DNA from: Roseburia sp. 499
GTDB lineage: Bacteria > Bacillota > Clostridia > Lachnospirales > Lachnospiraceae
Length of the DNA: 64,000 bases
Assembly (NCBI RefSeq): GCF_001940225.2
Contig: NZ_CP135164.1
Location: 62,001 to 126,000, forward strand
Direction of reading: 5' to 3'
This document shows positions 41,490 to 52,210 of this stretch, in pieces (position 1 is the first letter of the stretch; each line of letters begins with the position of its first letter). The notes beneath the pieces were generated by a model that had not been told where the DNA came from, made no database searches, and was given only the letters and a program-made list of their open reading frames with translations. A program made the position numbers and the translations under genes.

Positions 41490-41867
41490 ATGGCAAAGTT
41501 AACAACAGCAGAATTTATCGAAGCTATTAAAGAATTAAGCGTATTAGAATTAAACGAATTAGTAAAAGCATGTGAAGAAGAATTTGGTGTATCCGCAGCA
41601 GCAGGTGTTGTAGTAGCAGCAGCTGGCGGAGACGGAGCAGCAGCAGGCGAAGAAAAATCTGACTTCGACGTAGAATTAACAGAAGTTGGACCAAACAAAG
41701 TTAAGGTTATCAAAGTTGTTCGTGAAGCAACTGGATTAGGATTAAAAGAAGCTAAAGAATTAGTTGACGGAGCTCCTAAGATCCTTAAAGAAGGTGCTGA
41801 AAAGGCAGAAGCTGAAGACATCAAAGCTAAATTAGAAGCAGAAGGTGCTAAGGTTACTTTAAAATAA
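41490..41867 (+). CDS. rplL: 50S ribosomal protein L7/L12
   Basis: 125 residues. N-terminal dimerisation helices ([20 protein letters not shown]), an Ala/Gly-rich hinge, and the factor-binding domain ([38 protein letters not shown]). ACGGAGG upstream. A strong hairpin follows, and RpoB is not next in line as it usually is. Confidence 0.97.
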   Translation: MAKLTTAEFIEAIKELSVLELNELVKACEEEFGVSAAAGVVVAAAGGDGAAAGEEKSDFDVELTEVGPNKVKVIKVVREATGLGLKEAKELVDGAPKILKEGAEKAEAEDIKAKLEAEGAKVTLK

Positions 41868-41873
41868 TCGCGA

Positions 41874-42045
41874 TTCAGCGGATTGAGAATAGGAAAAGAG
41901 GAAGACTCTGCATGTTTGACATGCAAGAGGCTTCCTCTTTTTCTATTTGAAAGCGCAACGCGTGAGCCAGAAACAAAATGTTTCTGGCCCAATCCGCTGA
42001 AGAATTGTTTGGCTTATAGGGCGAAAGCCAATTTCTAAAATTCTT
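41874..42045 (+). repeat. Nested inverted-repeat region after rplL
   Basis: An outer pair TTCAGCGGATTG / CAATCCGCTGAA (41874-41885 and 41990-42001, perfect) encloses the rplL terminator and a second perfect hairpin, GCCAGAAACA-AAA-TGTTTCTGGC (41966-41988). A third hairpin follows: AAGAATT/AATTCTT outside TTGGCTT/AAGCCAA (42000-42045). Almost every base is in a stem, more than a terminator needs. Could be a repeat element of the genome or a small RNA. Confidence 0.6.
41891..41946 (+). terminator. Rho-independent terminator of rplJ-rplL
   Basis: AAAAGAGGAAG then CTCTGCATG pairs with CATGCAAGAG and CTTCCTCTTTTT across a TTTGA loop: about 20 pairs with T and A runs at the two ends. It closes the rplJ-rplL unit and isolates it from the sigma-factor genes. 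Confidence 0.9.
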
Positions 42046-42114
42046 ACATTTTCTTGATAGATTTCCCCTTTCTTTTTCGTAATAATAAGTGTAGCTACAA
42101 AGGAGTGATAACTT

Positions 42115-42666
42115 ATGAAAATCGGAGAAATAAATTATATTCAGCAGTTACAACTGCACAATGAAAAAGCCCTTTTATATGTAATTGATAAATACGGCGG
42201 CCTTTTGATGGCGGTAATTCGAAAACATCTTTTTAGTATACCTCAGCGGCAAGAGGAATGTTTCAATGATGTATTGTTAAATATTTGGCAACATATTTCC
42301 TGCTTTGATGAAAGTAAGAATACTTTTAAGAACTGGGCGGCAGCAATTGCAAAATACCGAGCAATTGATTATTTGAGACAGTACCAGAAAGAACTGGTAA
42401 CAGTAGATATTGATAATGCCATAATTGCTCAGGAAGATAGTATGTTGGCGGAAATGATAGAAAGAGAAATTTCAGAAGAAGTAGATAAAATGTTGAAGTA
42501 CTTAAAGCACGAAGATAGACAATTATTTCTTAAACTATATGTGGAAGAAAAAACAGTGGAACAGGTAAGCCAAGAAACCGGTATGAAACGAGAGACTATT
42601 TATAACCGTTTATCTAGAGGGAAAAAGAAACTTCGCAAAGAGATTTCATTAGAAAGAGGTGTTTGA
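42115..42666 (+). CDS. ECF-type RNA polymerase sigma factor
   Basis: 183 residues. Region 2: YVIDKYGGLLMAVIRKHL, then ECFNDVLLNIWQHI and FKNWAAAIAKYRAIDYLRQYQ (the -10 recognition helix). Region 4: EEVDKMLKYLKHEDRQLFLKLYVEEKTVEQVSQETGMKRETIYNRLSRGKKKLRK, here cited in part as the helix-turn-helix that reads the -35. AAGGAG precedes the ATG. The DUF4179 partner starts two bases after its stop, which is the usual sigma/anti-sigma pairing. It probably directs transcription of its own operon and an envelope-response set. Confidence 0.9.
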   Translation: MKIGEINYIQQLQLHNEKALLYVIDKYGGLLMAVIRKHLFSIPQRQEECFNDVLLNIWQHISCFDESKNTFKNWAAAIAKYRAIDYLRQYQKELVTVDIDNAIIAQEDSMLAEMIEREISEEVDKMLKYLKHEDRQLFLKLYVEEKTVEQVSQETGMKRETIYNRLSRGKKKLRKEISLERGV

Positions 42667-42668
42667 GA

Positions 42669-43832
42669 ATGGAAAAAAGTATTTATGATTTACTCAATGA
42701 GGTAAAAATGGATGAAAGAGAGTATGAAGAAAATGAGTTATCCTATCAAGAGAAAGACAGGAAAAAACAGGAAATCTTGAAGGAGGTAAGAAAAATGGAA
42801 AAAGAAAGAAATAAGACTACAAGAAAAAAGGTAAAAATAATGGGAGCGGTAGCTGCATTTGCAGTGGTAATTGGAACAGCGGGGGTTGCCAACCCTTCTT
42901 TGGCTAAAGAACTTTTTAGCAACACATTTGGAAAATTAATAGAAAATAGCAAAGGAACAAAGAATGAAGAAGAGGACACGGCACTGTACACAACGATTGG
43001 AAAAGGTGCAGTGGATGTGAAAGAAGAAGTGGAAAAAAGTGATAATGGTGAGGCATACATTACCACAGCAGAAAATAATGGTGTTAGTATTTCTGTATCA
43101 GATGTTTATTGTGATGGATATGTTTTGTATTATACCGCAACTTTGAAAACAGATGATGCCGGATTAAATCAGGCAGACTGGGTTCATACAACAAAGAAAT
43201 CAGAAGCAGAATATATGGTTGTCAATGGTGTAAATGTAGGACCGGGAACGGGGACTTCTTTTGAAAAAATGTCAGATGGTACATTTGTAAAAACAGGTCA
43301 GATTGATTTGATGAATCTGACGTCAGAAGATGGACAGTTGGTGATTTTTGATAGTATAGATTCCTTTGATGTAGATTATGTTCTGAAAGACCTTGCTGGT
43401 TCTGATGCAGATGCGTGGGATGAACAGGGAGAATATTTAGAGACAGGAGAAGTAGAAGGTGAATGGAAACTAAAGTTTCCTGTAACAGTCGATCGGTCTC
43501 AAAATGAAATAGTCAGCATTGATAAAGAAGAAAATGGAATCAAGCTGACCAATGCAGTAAAAACAAAAGCGGGGCTTGTTTTGGAAGTGGAAACACCGGA
43601 TTTTAGGAAGGAACCGTACAATGATTCTTATAATGATCCTGATATTGCAATAAAGGACAGTCAGGGAAAAAGTTTGCAGTGGCTGAGTGGAAGCGCTAAG
43701 GAAAATCAGGATGGTACAGCAATCTATAGAATTATGGTTCTCTATGACGGGCAGACAGATTTAACTTTGGAAGTGACAAATAAAAATGTTGATGGAAATG
43801 AAATTGCATCTATAGATTTTCAGATACAGTAA
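42669..43832 (+). CDS. DUF4179-type anti-sigma factor, membrane-anchored
   Basis: About 387 residues from the ATG at 42669. The cytoplasmic N-terminus (1-54, charged) should hold the sigma factor. A single membrane helix (about 56-75, IMGAVAAFAVVIGTAG) follows Lys/Arg residues. The exported part begins NPSLAKELFSNTFGKLIE, matching the DUF4179 start, and continues as beta-rich extracellular domain (DVYCDGYVLYYTATL, DVDYVLKDL). Role: hold the ECF sigma at the membrane until an envelope signal is sensed. Translationally coupled to the sigma factor. Confidence 0.85.
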   Translation: MEKSIYDLLNEVKMDEREYEENELSYQEKDRKKQEILKEVRKMEKERNKTTRKKVKIMGAVAAFAVVIGTAGVANPSLAKELFSNTFGKLIENSKGTKNEEEDTALYTTIGKGAVDVKEEVEKSDNGEAYITTAENNGVSISVSDVYCDGYVLYYTATLKTDDAGLNQADWVHTTKKSEAEYMVVNGVNVGPGTGTSFEKMSDGTFVKTGQIDLMNLTSEDGQLVIFDSIDSFDVDYVLKDLAGSDADAWDEQGEYLETGEVEGEWKLKFPVTVDRSQNEIVSIDKEENGIKLTNAVKTKAGLVLEVETPDFRKEPYNDSYNDPDIAIKDSQGKSLQWLSGSAKENQDGTAIYRIMVLYDGQTDLTLEVTNKNVDGNEIASIDFQIQ

Positions 43833-43864
43833 CATATATCGAAAAAATATAAAAGACTATTGCA

Positions 43865-44133
43865 TTGAGATTTGGTAATATACCGCTTAATGTAGTAGTC
43901 TTTATTGCTACGAATACTTTAATTGCTAACGCGGTGGTGCCAACTGGGTATATGGAAAATACAATTATGACGGGGAGCCGCATTATTATTAATCGTTTGG
44001 CATATCTTACAGAAAATCCTGAACGTGGAGATGTGATTTCTTTTTGGTTCCCTGACAATGAGGAGGAGAATTATTTAAATAAGGAGGAGCGGAATTTGAA
44101 TACTATCCGGAATTGAAATGGCTGTCGCGTTAA
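43865..44133 (+). pseudogene. Decayed signal peptidase I (lepB/sipS-like) remnant
   Basis: From 43865 the frame reads LIANAVVPTGYMENTIMTGSRII, then NRLAYLTENPERGDVISFWFPDNEEENYL. This is signal peptidase I around its active site, but the catalytic serine of PTGSM is a tyrosine. The frame then ends at 44116, well before the catalytic lysine box. Another frame, 44089-44133, reads EFEYYPELKWLSR and stops, which looks like the enzyme's C-terminus. An internal deletion of about 80-100 codons plus a frame change explains both. There is no good start: the frame opens with TTG and has no ribosome site. Product would be inactive. Confidence 0.8.
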
Positions 44134-44152
44134 ATGTGGCAGTCATTTTTTT
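44119..44152 (+). terminator. Rho-independent terminator
   Basis: TGGCTGTCGCG at 44119-44129 pairs with TGTGGCAGTCA at 44135-44145 (all 11 positions if G-T pairs are allowed), loop TTAAA, followed by seven T. It probably was the terminator of the original sigma/anti-sigma/lepB unit. Confidence 0.85.
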
Positions 44153-44180
44153 AACATTTTTAAAAATTTTCAAAAAATTC

Positions 44181-44210
44181 TTGACGTTTTATATAGGCTT
44201 GTGCTATCAT
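44181..44210 (+). promoter_or_regulatory. Sigma-A promoter of rpoB-rpoC
   Basis: TTGACG at 44181-44186, 18 bases, TATCAT at 44205-44210. Because the rplJ-rplL unit is closed by its own terminator, this promoter must serve rpoB-rpoC. Confidence 0.75.
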
Positions 44211-44235
44211 ATAGGGTGCACTATTGTGGTGACGT

Positions 44236-44296
44236 AGGCTCATTTCCTTTAAGAATATAGGAAAATCAAGCCTTCCGCGCATTTTGAAAGATGTGC
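44236..44296 (+). promoter_or_regulatory. Two hairpins in the rpoB mRNA leader
   Basis: AGGCT...AGCCT with TTTCCT/AGGAAA inside (44236-44273), then GCGCAT/ATGTGC (44277-44282 and 44291-44296). The leader is about 175 bases long. No T run follows, so these are not simple terminators. Role unknown. Confidence 0.4.
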
Positions 44297-44390
44297 GAGG
44301 ATGAGTACAACATCTAGTTGTTTCTCATTCCATCTTAACTGCATATTGCTATTAGTTAGATATAAATATAAAACGAGAGGTGAAACGTCA

Positions 44391-47300
44391 ATGGAGAAAA
44401 ACAGAATACGTCCGATTAAAGCAGGAAAAAGCGTTCGTATGAGTTACTCGCGACAAAAAGAAGTATTGGAAATGCCAAACTTAATCGAGGTCCAGAAGGA
44501 TTCTTACCAATGGTTCCTTGACGAAGGATTAAAAGAAGTGTTTGCCGATATTTCTCCAATCGCAGATTACAGCGGACAGTTGAGTCTGGAGTTCGTTGAT
44601 TTTACATTGTGTGAGGACGATGTAAAGTATTCAATTGCGGAGTGTAAGGAAAGAGATGCAACTTATGCCGCTCCTTTGAAAGTAAAGGTAAGATTTTACA
44701 ACAAAGAAGCTGTTGAAGAAGTGAAAGATTACGAAATCTTCATGGGCGATTTACCACTTATGACAGAGACAGGAACATTCGTAATCAACGGTGCAGAACG
44801 TGTTATCGTTAGCCAGTTGGTTCGTTCTCCTGGTATCTATTATGGGATTGCACACGATAAAGTGGGTAAGACCCTTTATTCTTGTACCGTAATTCCAAAC
44901 CGTGGTGCATGGTTGGAATATGAGACTGATTCCAATGACGTATTTTATGTGCGTGTTGACCGAACTAGAAAGGTGCCGGTTACTGTTTTGATTCGTGCAT
45001 TAGGTATTGGAACCAATCAGGAAATTATAGATTTATTTGGTGAAGAACCAAAGATTATTGCAAGCTTTGGAAAAGATACAGCAACTAACTACCAGGAAGG
45101 TCTGCTGGAGTTATATAAGAAAATCCGTCCGGGTGAACCTCTCACTGTGGAAAGTGCGGAAAGTCTTATTAATGCGATGTTCTTCGACCCAAGACGTTAT
45201 GATTTGGCGAAGGTAGGTCGTTATAAATTCAATAAGAAGCTGGCGCTGAAGAATCGTATCAGCGGACAGGTTCTTGCAGAGGATGTAGTAGATGCGTCTA
45301 CAGGAGAAATTCTTGCAGAAAAAGGAACTACAGTTACAAGAGAAATGGCAGAAGCTATTCAGAATGCAGCTGTTCCGTTTGTATGGATTCAGGGTGAAGA
45401 GCGTAATATCAAAGTATTGTCTAATATGATGGTAGATATTACAAACTATGTTGATATTGACCAGGAAGAGGCAAGAAAACTTGGTATTACAGAATTAGTA
45501 TATTACCCTGTTTTGGAAAAAATATTAGAAGAAAATGAAAGTTTGGATGAAATTAAAGAAGCTCTGCAGAGAAATGCTTCTGATTTGATTCCAAAGCATA
45601 TTACAAAGGAAGACATTCTGGCATCTATCAACTACAACATGCATCTGGAATATGGTCTGGGACATGATGATGATATCGACCACTTAGGAAACAGACGTAT
45701 TCGTGCAGTTGGTGAATTGTTACAGAACCAGTATCGTATCGGTTTGTCAAGAATGGAAAGAGTAGTTCGTGAGAGAATGACTACACAGGATTTACAGGGA
45801 ATTTCTCCACAGAGCTTAATTAATATCAAACCGGTAACGGCAGCAGTAAAAGAGTTCTTCGGATCTTCCCAGCTGTCTCAGTTTATGGATCAGAACAACC
45901 CATTGGGTGAATTGACACATAAGAGACGTCTTTCTGCATTGGGACCAGGTGGTTTGTCCAGAGACCGTGCCGGATTTGAGGTTCGTGACGTTCACTATTC
46001 TCATTACGGAAGAATGTGCCCGATTGAGACTCCTGAAGGTCCTAACATCGGTTTGATTAACTCTCTTGCAACTTATGCAAGAATTAATGAGTATGGTTTT
46101 ATTGAAGCGCCATACCGTAAGATAGATAAGACTGACCCTAAGAATCCAAGGGTTACAGATGAAGTTGTTTACATGACTGCAGATGAAGAAGATAACTATC
46201 ATGTAGCACAGGCAAATGAGGCACTGGATGCAGAAGGACATTTTGTTCGTAATTCCGTATCCGGTCGTTATAGAGAAGAAACACAGGAATACGAAAAAGG
46301 AATGTTCGATTACATGGACGTATCTCCTAAGATGGTGTTCTCTGTAGCTACAGCATTGATTCCTTTCTTGGAAAATGACGATGCAAACCGTGCGCTGATG
46401 GGATCTAACATGCAGCGTCAGGCAGTACCGCTTTTGACAACAGAAGCACCTGTAGTAGGAACCGGTATGGAAACTAAGACTGCAGTTGACTCAGGAGTAT
46501 GTGTTGTAGCAAAACATGCAGGTATTGTAGAACGATCCATATCTAATGAGATTACAATTAAGACAGATGATGGTAATCGTGATGTATACAAATTAACCAA
46601 GTTCTCCAGAAGTAACCAGTCTAACTGTTACAACCAAAGACCAATTGTGTTCAAAGGTGAGCGCGTAGAAGCAGGTCAGGTTATCGCAGACGGTCCTTCT
46701 ACAGCAAACGGAGAATTGGCATTAGGAAAGAACCCATTAATCGGATTTATGACTTGGGAAGGTTATAACTACGAGGATGCTGTTCTTTTAAGTGAAAGAT
46801 TGGTACAGGAAGATGTTTACACTTCCGTACACATTGAAGAATATGAAGCAGAAGCACGTGATACCAAGTTGGGACCGGAAGAAATTACAAGAGATGTTCC
46901 GGGTGTCGGTGATGATGCATTAAAAGACTTAGATGAAAGAGGTATCATCCGTATCGGTGCAGAGGTGCGTGCAGGTGATATTCTGGTTGGTAAAGTTACT
47001 CCAAAGGGAGAGACAGAACTGACAGCAGAAGAGAGATTGTTACGTGCTATTTTCGGTGAAAAGGCAAGAGAAGTAAGAGATACTTCCTTAAAGGTACCTC
47101 ATGGTGAATACGGTATTGTTGTAGATGCTAAAGTATTTACCAGAGAAAATGGTGACGAATTATCTCCTGGAGTAAATCAGGCAGTTCGTATTTACATTGC
47201 TCAGAAGAGAAAGATTTCTGTTGGTGACAAGATGGCTGGTCGTCATGGTAACAAGGGTGTTGTTTCCCGCGTATTACCGGTTGAAGATATGCCGTTCCTG

Positions 47301-48245
47301 CCAAACGGACGTCCATTGGATATTGTATTGAACCCATTGGGTGTGCCTTCTCGTATGAACATCGGACAGGTGTTGGAAATCCACCTAAGTCTTGCAGCTA
47401 AGGCATTAGGATTCAATATTGCAACTCCGGTATTCGATGGAGCAAACGAAGTTGATATTATGGATACCCTGGATTTGGCAAATGATTATGTTAACATGTC
47501 CTGGGAAGATTTTGAAGCAAAGCATGGGGAAGAACTTCTTCCAGAGGTTCTGGAATACTTATCTGAAAATAGAGACCACAGAGAATTGTGGAAGGGCGTT
47601 CCGATTTCCCGTGATGGTAAGGTAAGATTACGTGATGGTAGAACCGGAGAGTACTTCGATAGCCCGGTAACCATCGGACACATGCATTATCTGAAGTTAC
47701 ATCACTTGGTAGATGATAAGATTCATGCACGTTCTACTGGTCCTTACTCCTTAGTAACACAGCAGCCGTTAGGTGGTAAGGCACAGTTCGGTGGACAGCG
47801 TTTCGGAGAAATGGAAGTTTGGGCACTGGAAGCATACGGTGCATCTTATACCTTACAGGAAATCTTAACTGTGAAGTCCGATGATGTTATCGGTCGTGTT
47901 AAGACTTACGAAGCAATTATTAAAGGTGATAATATTCCTGAACCGGGAATTCCTGAATCCTTTAAGGTACTTTTAAAAGAACTTCAGTCTTTAGGTCTGG
48001 ATGTAAAAGTCCTTGACGAGAACAGAGAAGAAGTAGAACTTATGGAAACCAGTGAATACGGTAATACCGATTTGAATTCCGTTATTGCGGGAGACCGCAA
48101 CTTTGCATTTGAGGAAGACGAATCCTTTGGTGAGATGGGCTTCCAGAAGCAGGAATTTAATGAAGACGAAGAACTGGTAGACGTAGAAGAAGATGTAGAA
48201 GAGGACGATTTCGGCGATTTTGATGATGTTCTTGACGAAGAATAA
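44391..48245 (+). CDS. rpoB: DNA-directed RNA polymerase beta subunit
   Basis: 1284 residues from the ATG at 44391, with GAGAGGTG upstream; an ATG 90 bases earlier gives a leader unrelated to RpoB. All family segments are present: the rifampicin-pocket region ([21 protein letters not shown] and following), [29 protein letters not shown], the [11 protein letters not shown] catalytic loop and the C-terminal anchor [21 protein letters not shown]. The C-terminus carries a 40-residue acidic tail. Complete and apparently normal. It is followed by rpoC after 21 bases. Confidence 0.98.
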   Translation: MEKNRIRPIKAGKSVRMSYSRQKEVLEMPNLIEVQKDSYQWFLDEGLKEVFADISPIADYSGQLSLEFVDFTLCEDDVKYSIAECKERDATYAAPLKVKVRFYNKEAVEEVKDYEIFMGDLPLMTETGTFVINGAERVIVSQLVRSPGIYYGIAHDKVGKTLYSCTVIPNRGAWLEYETDSNDVFYVRVDRTRKVPVTVLIRALGIGTNQEIIDLFGEEPKIIASFGKDTATNYQEGLLELYKKIRPGEPLTVESAESLINAMFFDPRRYDLAKVGRYKFNKKLALKNRISGQVLAEDVVDASTGEILAEKGTTVTREMAEAIQNAAVPFVWIQGEERNIKVLSNMMVDITNYVDIDQEEARKLGITELVYYPVLEKILEENESLDEIKEALQRNASDLIPKHITKEDILASINYNMHLEYGLGHDDDIDHLGNRRIRAVGELLQNQYRIGLSRMERVVRERMTTQDLQGISPQSLINIKPVTAAVKEFFGSSQLSQFMDQNNPLGELTHKRRLSALGPGGLSRDRAGFEVRDVHYSHYGRMCPIETPEGPNIGLINSLATYARINEYGFIEAPYRKIDKTDPKNPRVTDEVVYMTADEEDNYHVAQANEALDAEGHFVRNSVSGRYREETQEYEKGMFDYMDVSPKMVFSVATALIPFLENDDANRALMGSNMQRQAVPLLTTEAPVVGTGMETKTAVDSGVCVVAKHAGIVERSISNEITIKTDDGNRDVYKLTKFSRSNQSNCYNQRPIVFKGERVEAGQVIADGPSTANGELALGKNPLIGFMTWEGYNYEDAVLLSERLVQEDVYTSVHIEEYEAEARDTKLGPEEITRDVPGVGDDALKDLDERGIIRIGAEVRAGDILVGKVTPKGETELTAEERLLRAIFGEKAREVRDTSLKVPHGEYGIVVDAKVFTRENGDELSPGVNQAVRIYIAQKRKISVGDKMAGRHGNKGVVSRVLPVEDMPFLPNGRPLDIVLNPLGVPSRMNIGQVLEIHLSLAAKALGFNIATPVFDGANEVDIMDTLDLANDYVNMSWEDFEAKHGEELLPEVLEYLSENRDHRELWKGVPISRDGKVRLRDGRTGEYFDSPVTIGHMHYLKLHHLVDDKIHARSTGPYSLVTQQPLGGKAQFGGQRFGEMEVWALEAYGASYTLQEILTVKSDDVIGRVKTYEAIIKGDNIPEPGIPESFKVLLKELQSLGLDVKVLDENREEVELMETSEYGNTDLNSVIAGDRNFAFEEDESFGEMGFQKQEFNEDEELVDVEEDVEEDDFGDFDDVLDEE

Positions 48246-48266
48246 AAAGGGAAAGGAGTGTCATAC

Positions 48267-51200
48267 ATGCCAGAGACAATGAACAAAGAAAAATACCAGC
48301 CAATTACATTTGATGCAATCAAGATTGGTCTGGCATCACCTGAAAAAATTAGAGAGTGGTCCAGAGGCGAGGTAAAGAAGCCAGAGACCATTAACTATAG
48401 AACTTTAAAACCAGAAAAAGACGGATTATTCTGTGAAAAGATTTTCGGACCAAGCAAGGACTGGGAATGCCACTGTGGTAAGTATAAGAAGATTCGTTAT
48501 AAAGGTGTTGTCTGCGACCGCTGTGGTGTAGAAATTACCAAAGCAAGTGTGCGTAGAGAACGTATGGGACACATCGAGCTTGCAGCTCCTGTTTCCCATA
48601 TCTGGTACTTCAAGGGAATTCCAAGTAGAATGGGATTAATCCTTGATCTTTCTCCAAGAACATTGGAGAAAGTGCTGTATTTTGCATCCTATATTGTATT
48701 GGATAAAGGAACTTCCGGATTACAGTACAAACAGGTATTGTCTGAAGCGGAGTATCAGGAGGCAAGAGAAAAGTTTGGTAGCGATTTCCGTGTTGGAATG
48801 GGTGCTGAAGCAATCAAAGAGTTGTTACAGGCAATTGACTTGGAAAAAGATGCAGCTGAATTAAAGGCTGGATTAAAGGATGCTACCGGACAGAAACGTG
48901 CCAGAATTATTAAGCGTTTGGAAGTAGTAGAAGCATTCCGTGGCTCAGGAAATAAGCCGGAATGGATGATTATGGATGTTATTCCGGTCATTCCTCCAGA
49001 CTTACGTCCTATGGTACAGTTAGATGGTGGACGTTTTGCAACTTCCGACTTAAATGACCTGTATCGTAGAATTATCAATAGAAATAACCGTCTGAGAAGA
49101 CTTTTGGAATTAGGTGCACCTGACATTATCGTTCGTAATGAAAAGAGAATGTTACAGGAAGCAGTAGATGCATTGATTGACAACGGTAGAAGAGGACGTC
49201 CTGTAACCGGACCTGGTAACAGAGCACTGAAGTCTTTATCTGATATGTTAAAAGGTAAGTCCGGACGTTTCCGTCAGAACTTACTTGGAAAACGTGTTGA
49301 CTACTCCGGACGTTCCGTTATTGTCGTTGGACCGGAACTTAAGATTTATCAGTGTGGTCTTCCAAAAGAAATGGCAATCGAATTATTCAAGCCATTCGTT
49401 ATGAAAGAGCTGGTTGCAAATGGAACTGCTCACAATATTAAGAGTGCAAAGAAAATGGTAGAAAGACTTCAGCCGGAAGTATGGGATGTTCTGGAAGAAG
49501 TAATTAAAGAGCATCCGGTTATGTTAAACCGTGCCCCCACACTTCACAGACTTGGTATTCAGGCATTTGAACCAATTCTGGTAGAAGGTAAGGCAATTAA
49601 GCTTCATCCATTGGTTTGTACCGCGTTCAACGCTGACTTCGATGGTGACCAGATGGCTGTCCATCTTCCATTATCTGTAGAAGCACAGGCAGAATGCCGC
49701 TTCTTACTGTTATCACCAAACAACCTGTTAAAGCCATCTGATGGTGGTCCTGTTGCCGTTCCTTCACAGGATATGGTACTTGGTATTTACTATCTGACTC
49801 AGGAAAGACCAGGTGCGTTAGGTGAAGGTAAGTTCTTCAAGAGTGTAAACGAAGCAATTTTGGCATATGAAAATGAATCTTTGACTTTACATTCCAGAAT
49901 TACAGTTCGTATGACAAAGACAATGCCGGACGGTGAAGTAGTAACCGGAATGGTAGAATCCACTTTGGGAAGATTTATCTTTAACGAGATTTTGCCACAG
50001 GATTTAGGATTCGTAGATAGAAGTAAGGAAGAAAACAAGCTGAAACTGGAAGTAGACTTCCATGTTGGAAAGAAAGGCTTGAAGCAGATTCTTGAAAAAG
50101 TTATTAATATTCATGGTGCAACTAAGACTGCTGAGGTTTTGGATGATATTAAGTCCATGGGATACAAATATTCTACCAGAGCAGCTATGACAGTTTCTAT
50201 TTCTGATATGACTGTACCGGAAAAGAAACCAGAACTGATTCAGAAGGCACAGGATACGGTAGACAGAATCACAAAGAACTACAAACGTGGTCTGATTACA
50301 GAAGAAGAAAGATATAAAGAAGTAGTCGAAACATGGAAAGAGACTGACGATATTCTGACAAAAGAACTGTTGGATGGTCTGGATAAGTACAACAACATCT
50401 TCATGATGGCTGATTCCGGAGCCCGTGGTTCCGATAAACAGATTAAGCAGCTTGCCGGAATGCGCGGTTTGATGGCTGATACAACAGGTCGTACCATTGA
50501 GTTGCCAATTAAGTCTAACTTCCGTGAAGGTCTGGACGTATTGGAATACTTCATGTCTGCGCATGGTGCTCGTAAGGGACTTTCCGATACCGCTCTTCGT
50601 ACCGCTGACTCTGGTTACTTGACCAGACGTCTGGTAGACGTTTCACAGGAATTGATTATTCGTGATATTGATTGTTGTGAAGGAAAAGAAGCTCCAGGAA
50701 TGTATGTAAAGGCATTCATGGATGGAAAAGAAGAAATCGAAAGTCTGGAAGAACGTATTACAGGTCGTTTCGCATGTGAAAATATCTGTGATGCAGAAGG
50801 AAATGTGTTAGTAAAGGCAAACCACATGATTACACCAAAGCGTGCAGCACTTGTAATGAGCAAAGGTGTAGACGAAAAGGGAGAGCCATTAACAAAAGTA
50901 AAGATTCGTACCGTTCTTACCTGCCGTTCACACAACGGAATTTGTGCGAAGTGCTACGGTGCTAACATGGCAACGGGCCAGGCAGTACAGGTTGGTGAAT
51001 CTGTAGGTATTATTGCAGCACAGTCTATCGGTGAACCTGGTACACAGTTGACCATGCGTACTTTCCATACCGGTGGTGTTGCCGGAAACGATATTACACA
51101 GGGTCTTCCTCGTGTCGAAGAATTGTTTGAGGCGCGTAAGCCAAAGGGTCTTGCAATTATTACAGAATTTGCAGGTATTGCAACCATTAAGGACACCAAG

Positions 51201-51914
51201 AAGAAACGTGAAGTTATTGTAACCAATAGCGAAACAGGAGAGACAAAGGCTTACCTGATTCCATATGGTTCCAGAATTAAAGTAATGGATGGAGCAGAAT
51301 TGGAGGCTGGTGATGAACTGACCGAAGGTAGTGTAAATCCACATGACATCTTAAAGATTAAAGGTGTTCGCGCCGTTCAGGATTACATGATTCAGGAAGT
51401 ACAGCGTGTATATCGTCTGCAAGGTGTAGAAATCAACGATAAGCATATCGAAGTAATTGTACGTCAGATGTTGAAGAAGATTCGCATCGAGAACAACGGA
51501 GATTCTGATTTCTTACCAGGAACTTTAGTGGATATTCTAGATTACGAAGATATGAATGAAAAGTTGATTGAAGAAGGCAAAGAGCCTGCAGAAGGAAAAC
51601 AGGTAATGCTTGGTATTACCAAAGCTTCTCTGGCAACAAACTCCTTCCTGTCAGCAGCATCCTTCCAGGAAACAACCAAGGTATTAACCGAGGCTGCGAT
51701 CAAAGGAAAAGTTGACCCATTGATTGGTCTGAAAGAAAATGTAATTATCGGTAAACTGATTCCTGCCGGAACCGGTATGAAGCGTTACCGTGACATTAAG
51801 CTTTCTACAGATATGAATAATCTGGATGAAATTTACTTCGATGAAGATATGATGGATTTCAGCTATCAGCCGGAAGAGGAAGAAACTCAGGAAGCTGATG
51901 TTGTAGAAGAGTAA
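48267..51914 (+). CDS. rpoC: DNA-directed RNA polymerase beta' subunit
   Basis: 1215 residues from the ATG at 48267 (AAAGGAG upstream); a GTG at 48258 is less well placed. Zinc-binding CHCGKYK...CDRCG at the N-terminus, the active-site [25 protein letters not shown], the bridge-helix region ([21 protein letters not shown]), and the second zinc site ([13 protein letters not shown]) are intact. It ends in an acidic tail. A terminator follows 8 bases on. Confidence 0.98.
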   Translation: MPETMNKEKYQPITFDAIKIGLASPEKIREWSRGEVKKPETINYRTLKPEKDGLFCEKIFGPSKDWECHCGKYKKIRYKGVVCDRCGVEITKASVRRERMGHIELAAPVSHIWYFKGIPSRMGLILDLSPRTLEKVLYFASYIVLDKGTSGLQYKQVLSEAEYQEAREKFGSDFRVGMGAEAIKELLQAIDLEKDAAELKAGLKDATGQKRARIIKRLEVVEAFRGSGNKPEWMIMDVIPVIPPDLRPMVQLDGGRFATSDLNDLYRRIINRNNRLRRLLELGAPDIIVRNEKRMLQEAVDALIDNGRRGRPVTGPGNRALKSLSDMLKGKSGRFRQNLLGKRVDYSGRSVIVVGPELKIYQCGLPKEMAIELFKPFVMKELVANGTAHNIKSAKKMVERLQPEVWDVLEEVIKEHPVMLNRAPTLHRLGIQAFEPILVEGKAIKLHPLVCTAFNADFDGDQMAVHLPLSVEAQAECRFLLLSPNNLLKPSDGGPVAVPSQDMVLGIYYLTQERPGALGEGKFFKSVNEAILAYENESLTLHSRITVRMTKTMPDGEVVTGMVESTLGRFIFNEILPQDLGFVDRSKEENKLKLEVDFHVGKKGLKQILEKVINIHGATKTAEVLDDIKSMGYKYSTRAAMTVSISDMTVPEKKPELIQKAQDTVDRITKNYKRGLITEEERYKEVVETWKETDDILTKELLDGLDKYNNIFMMADSGARGSDKQIKQLAGMRGLMADTTGRTIELPIKSNFREGLDVLEYFMSAHGARKGLSDTALRTADSGYLTRRLVDVSQELIIRDIDCCEGKEAPGMYVKAFMDGKEEIESLEERITGRFACENICDAEGNVLVKANHMITPKRAALVMSKGVDEKGEPLTKVKIRTVLTCRSHNGICAKCYGANMATGQAVQVGESVGIIAAQSIGEPGTQLTMRTFHTGGVAGNDITQGLPRVEELFEARKPKGLAIITEFAGIATIKDTKKKREVIVTNSETGETKAYLIPYGSRIKVMDGAELEAGDELTEGSVNPHDILKIKGVRAVQDYMIQEVQRVYRLQGVEINDKHIEVIVRQMLKKIRIENNGDSDFLPGTLVDILDYEDMNEKLIEEGKEPAEGKQVMLGITKASLATNSFLSAASFQETTKVLTEAAIKGKVDPLIGLKENVIIGKLIPAGTGMKRYRDIKLSTDMNNLDEIYFDEDMMDFSYQPEEEETQEADVVEE

Positions 51915-51922
51915 GAATAAAT

Positions 51923-51962
51923 AAAACGACCTGCACATCTATTGTGGTGTGTAGGTCGTTTT
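51923..51962 (+). terminator. Rho-independent terminator after rpoC
   Basis: AAAACGACCTGCACA pairs with TGTGTAGGTCGTTTT (one G-T) across a short loop, with flanking A and T runs. It ends the rpoBC transcript. Confidence 0.9.
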
Positions 51963-51964
51963 GC

Positions 51965-52022
51965 ATATCCTAGGAAATACCTTGTTTCATTAAAGCGAAA
52001 GTATATGAATTTCCTAGGATAT
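51965..52022 (+). repeat. Perfect 14-bp inverted repeat after the rpoC terminator
   Basis: ATATCCTAGGAAAT at 51965-51978 and its exact reverse complement at 52009-52022, 30 bases apart. Each arm contains the palindrome CCTAGG. No T run follows. Could be a protein-binding site or an insertion-type relic; no gene lies in it. The remaining spacer up to 52128 shows nothing I can name. Confidence 0.7.
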
Positions 52023-52128
52023 AAAAAACGCCCCGCTAATTTCTTCGGATAAAAAGAAAAATACAGGAAAAATTTGTAAGTAAAACATGTATATATCCAG
52101 TAAATACGGGAAAATTACGAAAAAACGC

Positions 52129-52157
52129 TTGACATGGGACTTTTCTCCTTATATAAT
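52129..52157 (+). promoter_or_regulatory. Sigma-A promoter of the str operon
   Basis: TTGACA at 52129-52134, 17 bases, TATAAT at 52152-52157: perfect consensus. Drives rpsL-rpsG-fusA. Confidence 0.92.
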
Positions 52158-52210
52158 TATTTAGCGTGCATACGAATGCATGTTGATAATTTTTACAGGA
52201 GGTGAAAAGA

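Noticed and set aside
41330-41992. 220-residue minus-strand ORF across rplJ-rplL
   Set aside because: It is a shadow of Ala/Glu-rich codons in the ribosomal proteins, low in complexity, without family similarity.
44301-44390. Longer RpoB start at 44301
   Set aside because: The extra 30 residues do not resemble RpoB, while GAGAGGTG sits at proper distance from the ATG at 44391.
45850-45990. Gly in place of Ser at the NPLSE position of the RpoB rifampicin pocket
   Set aside because: This position is variable in Firmicutes (Ala is common), so it is not evidence of acquired resistance.
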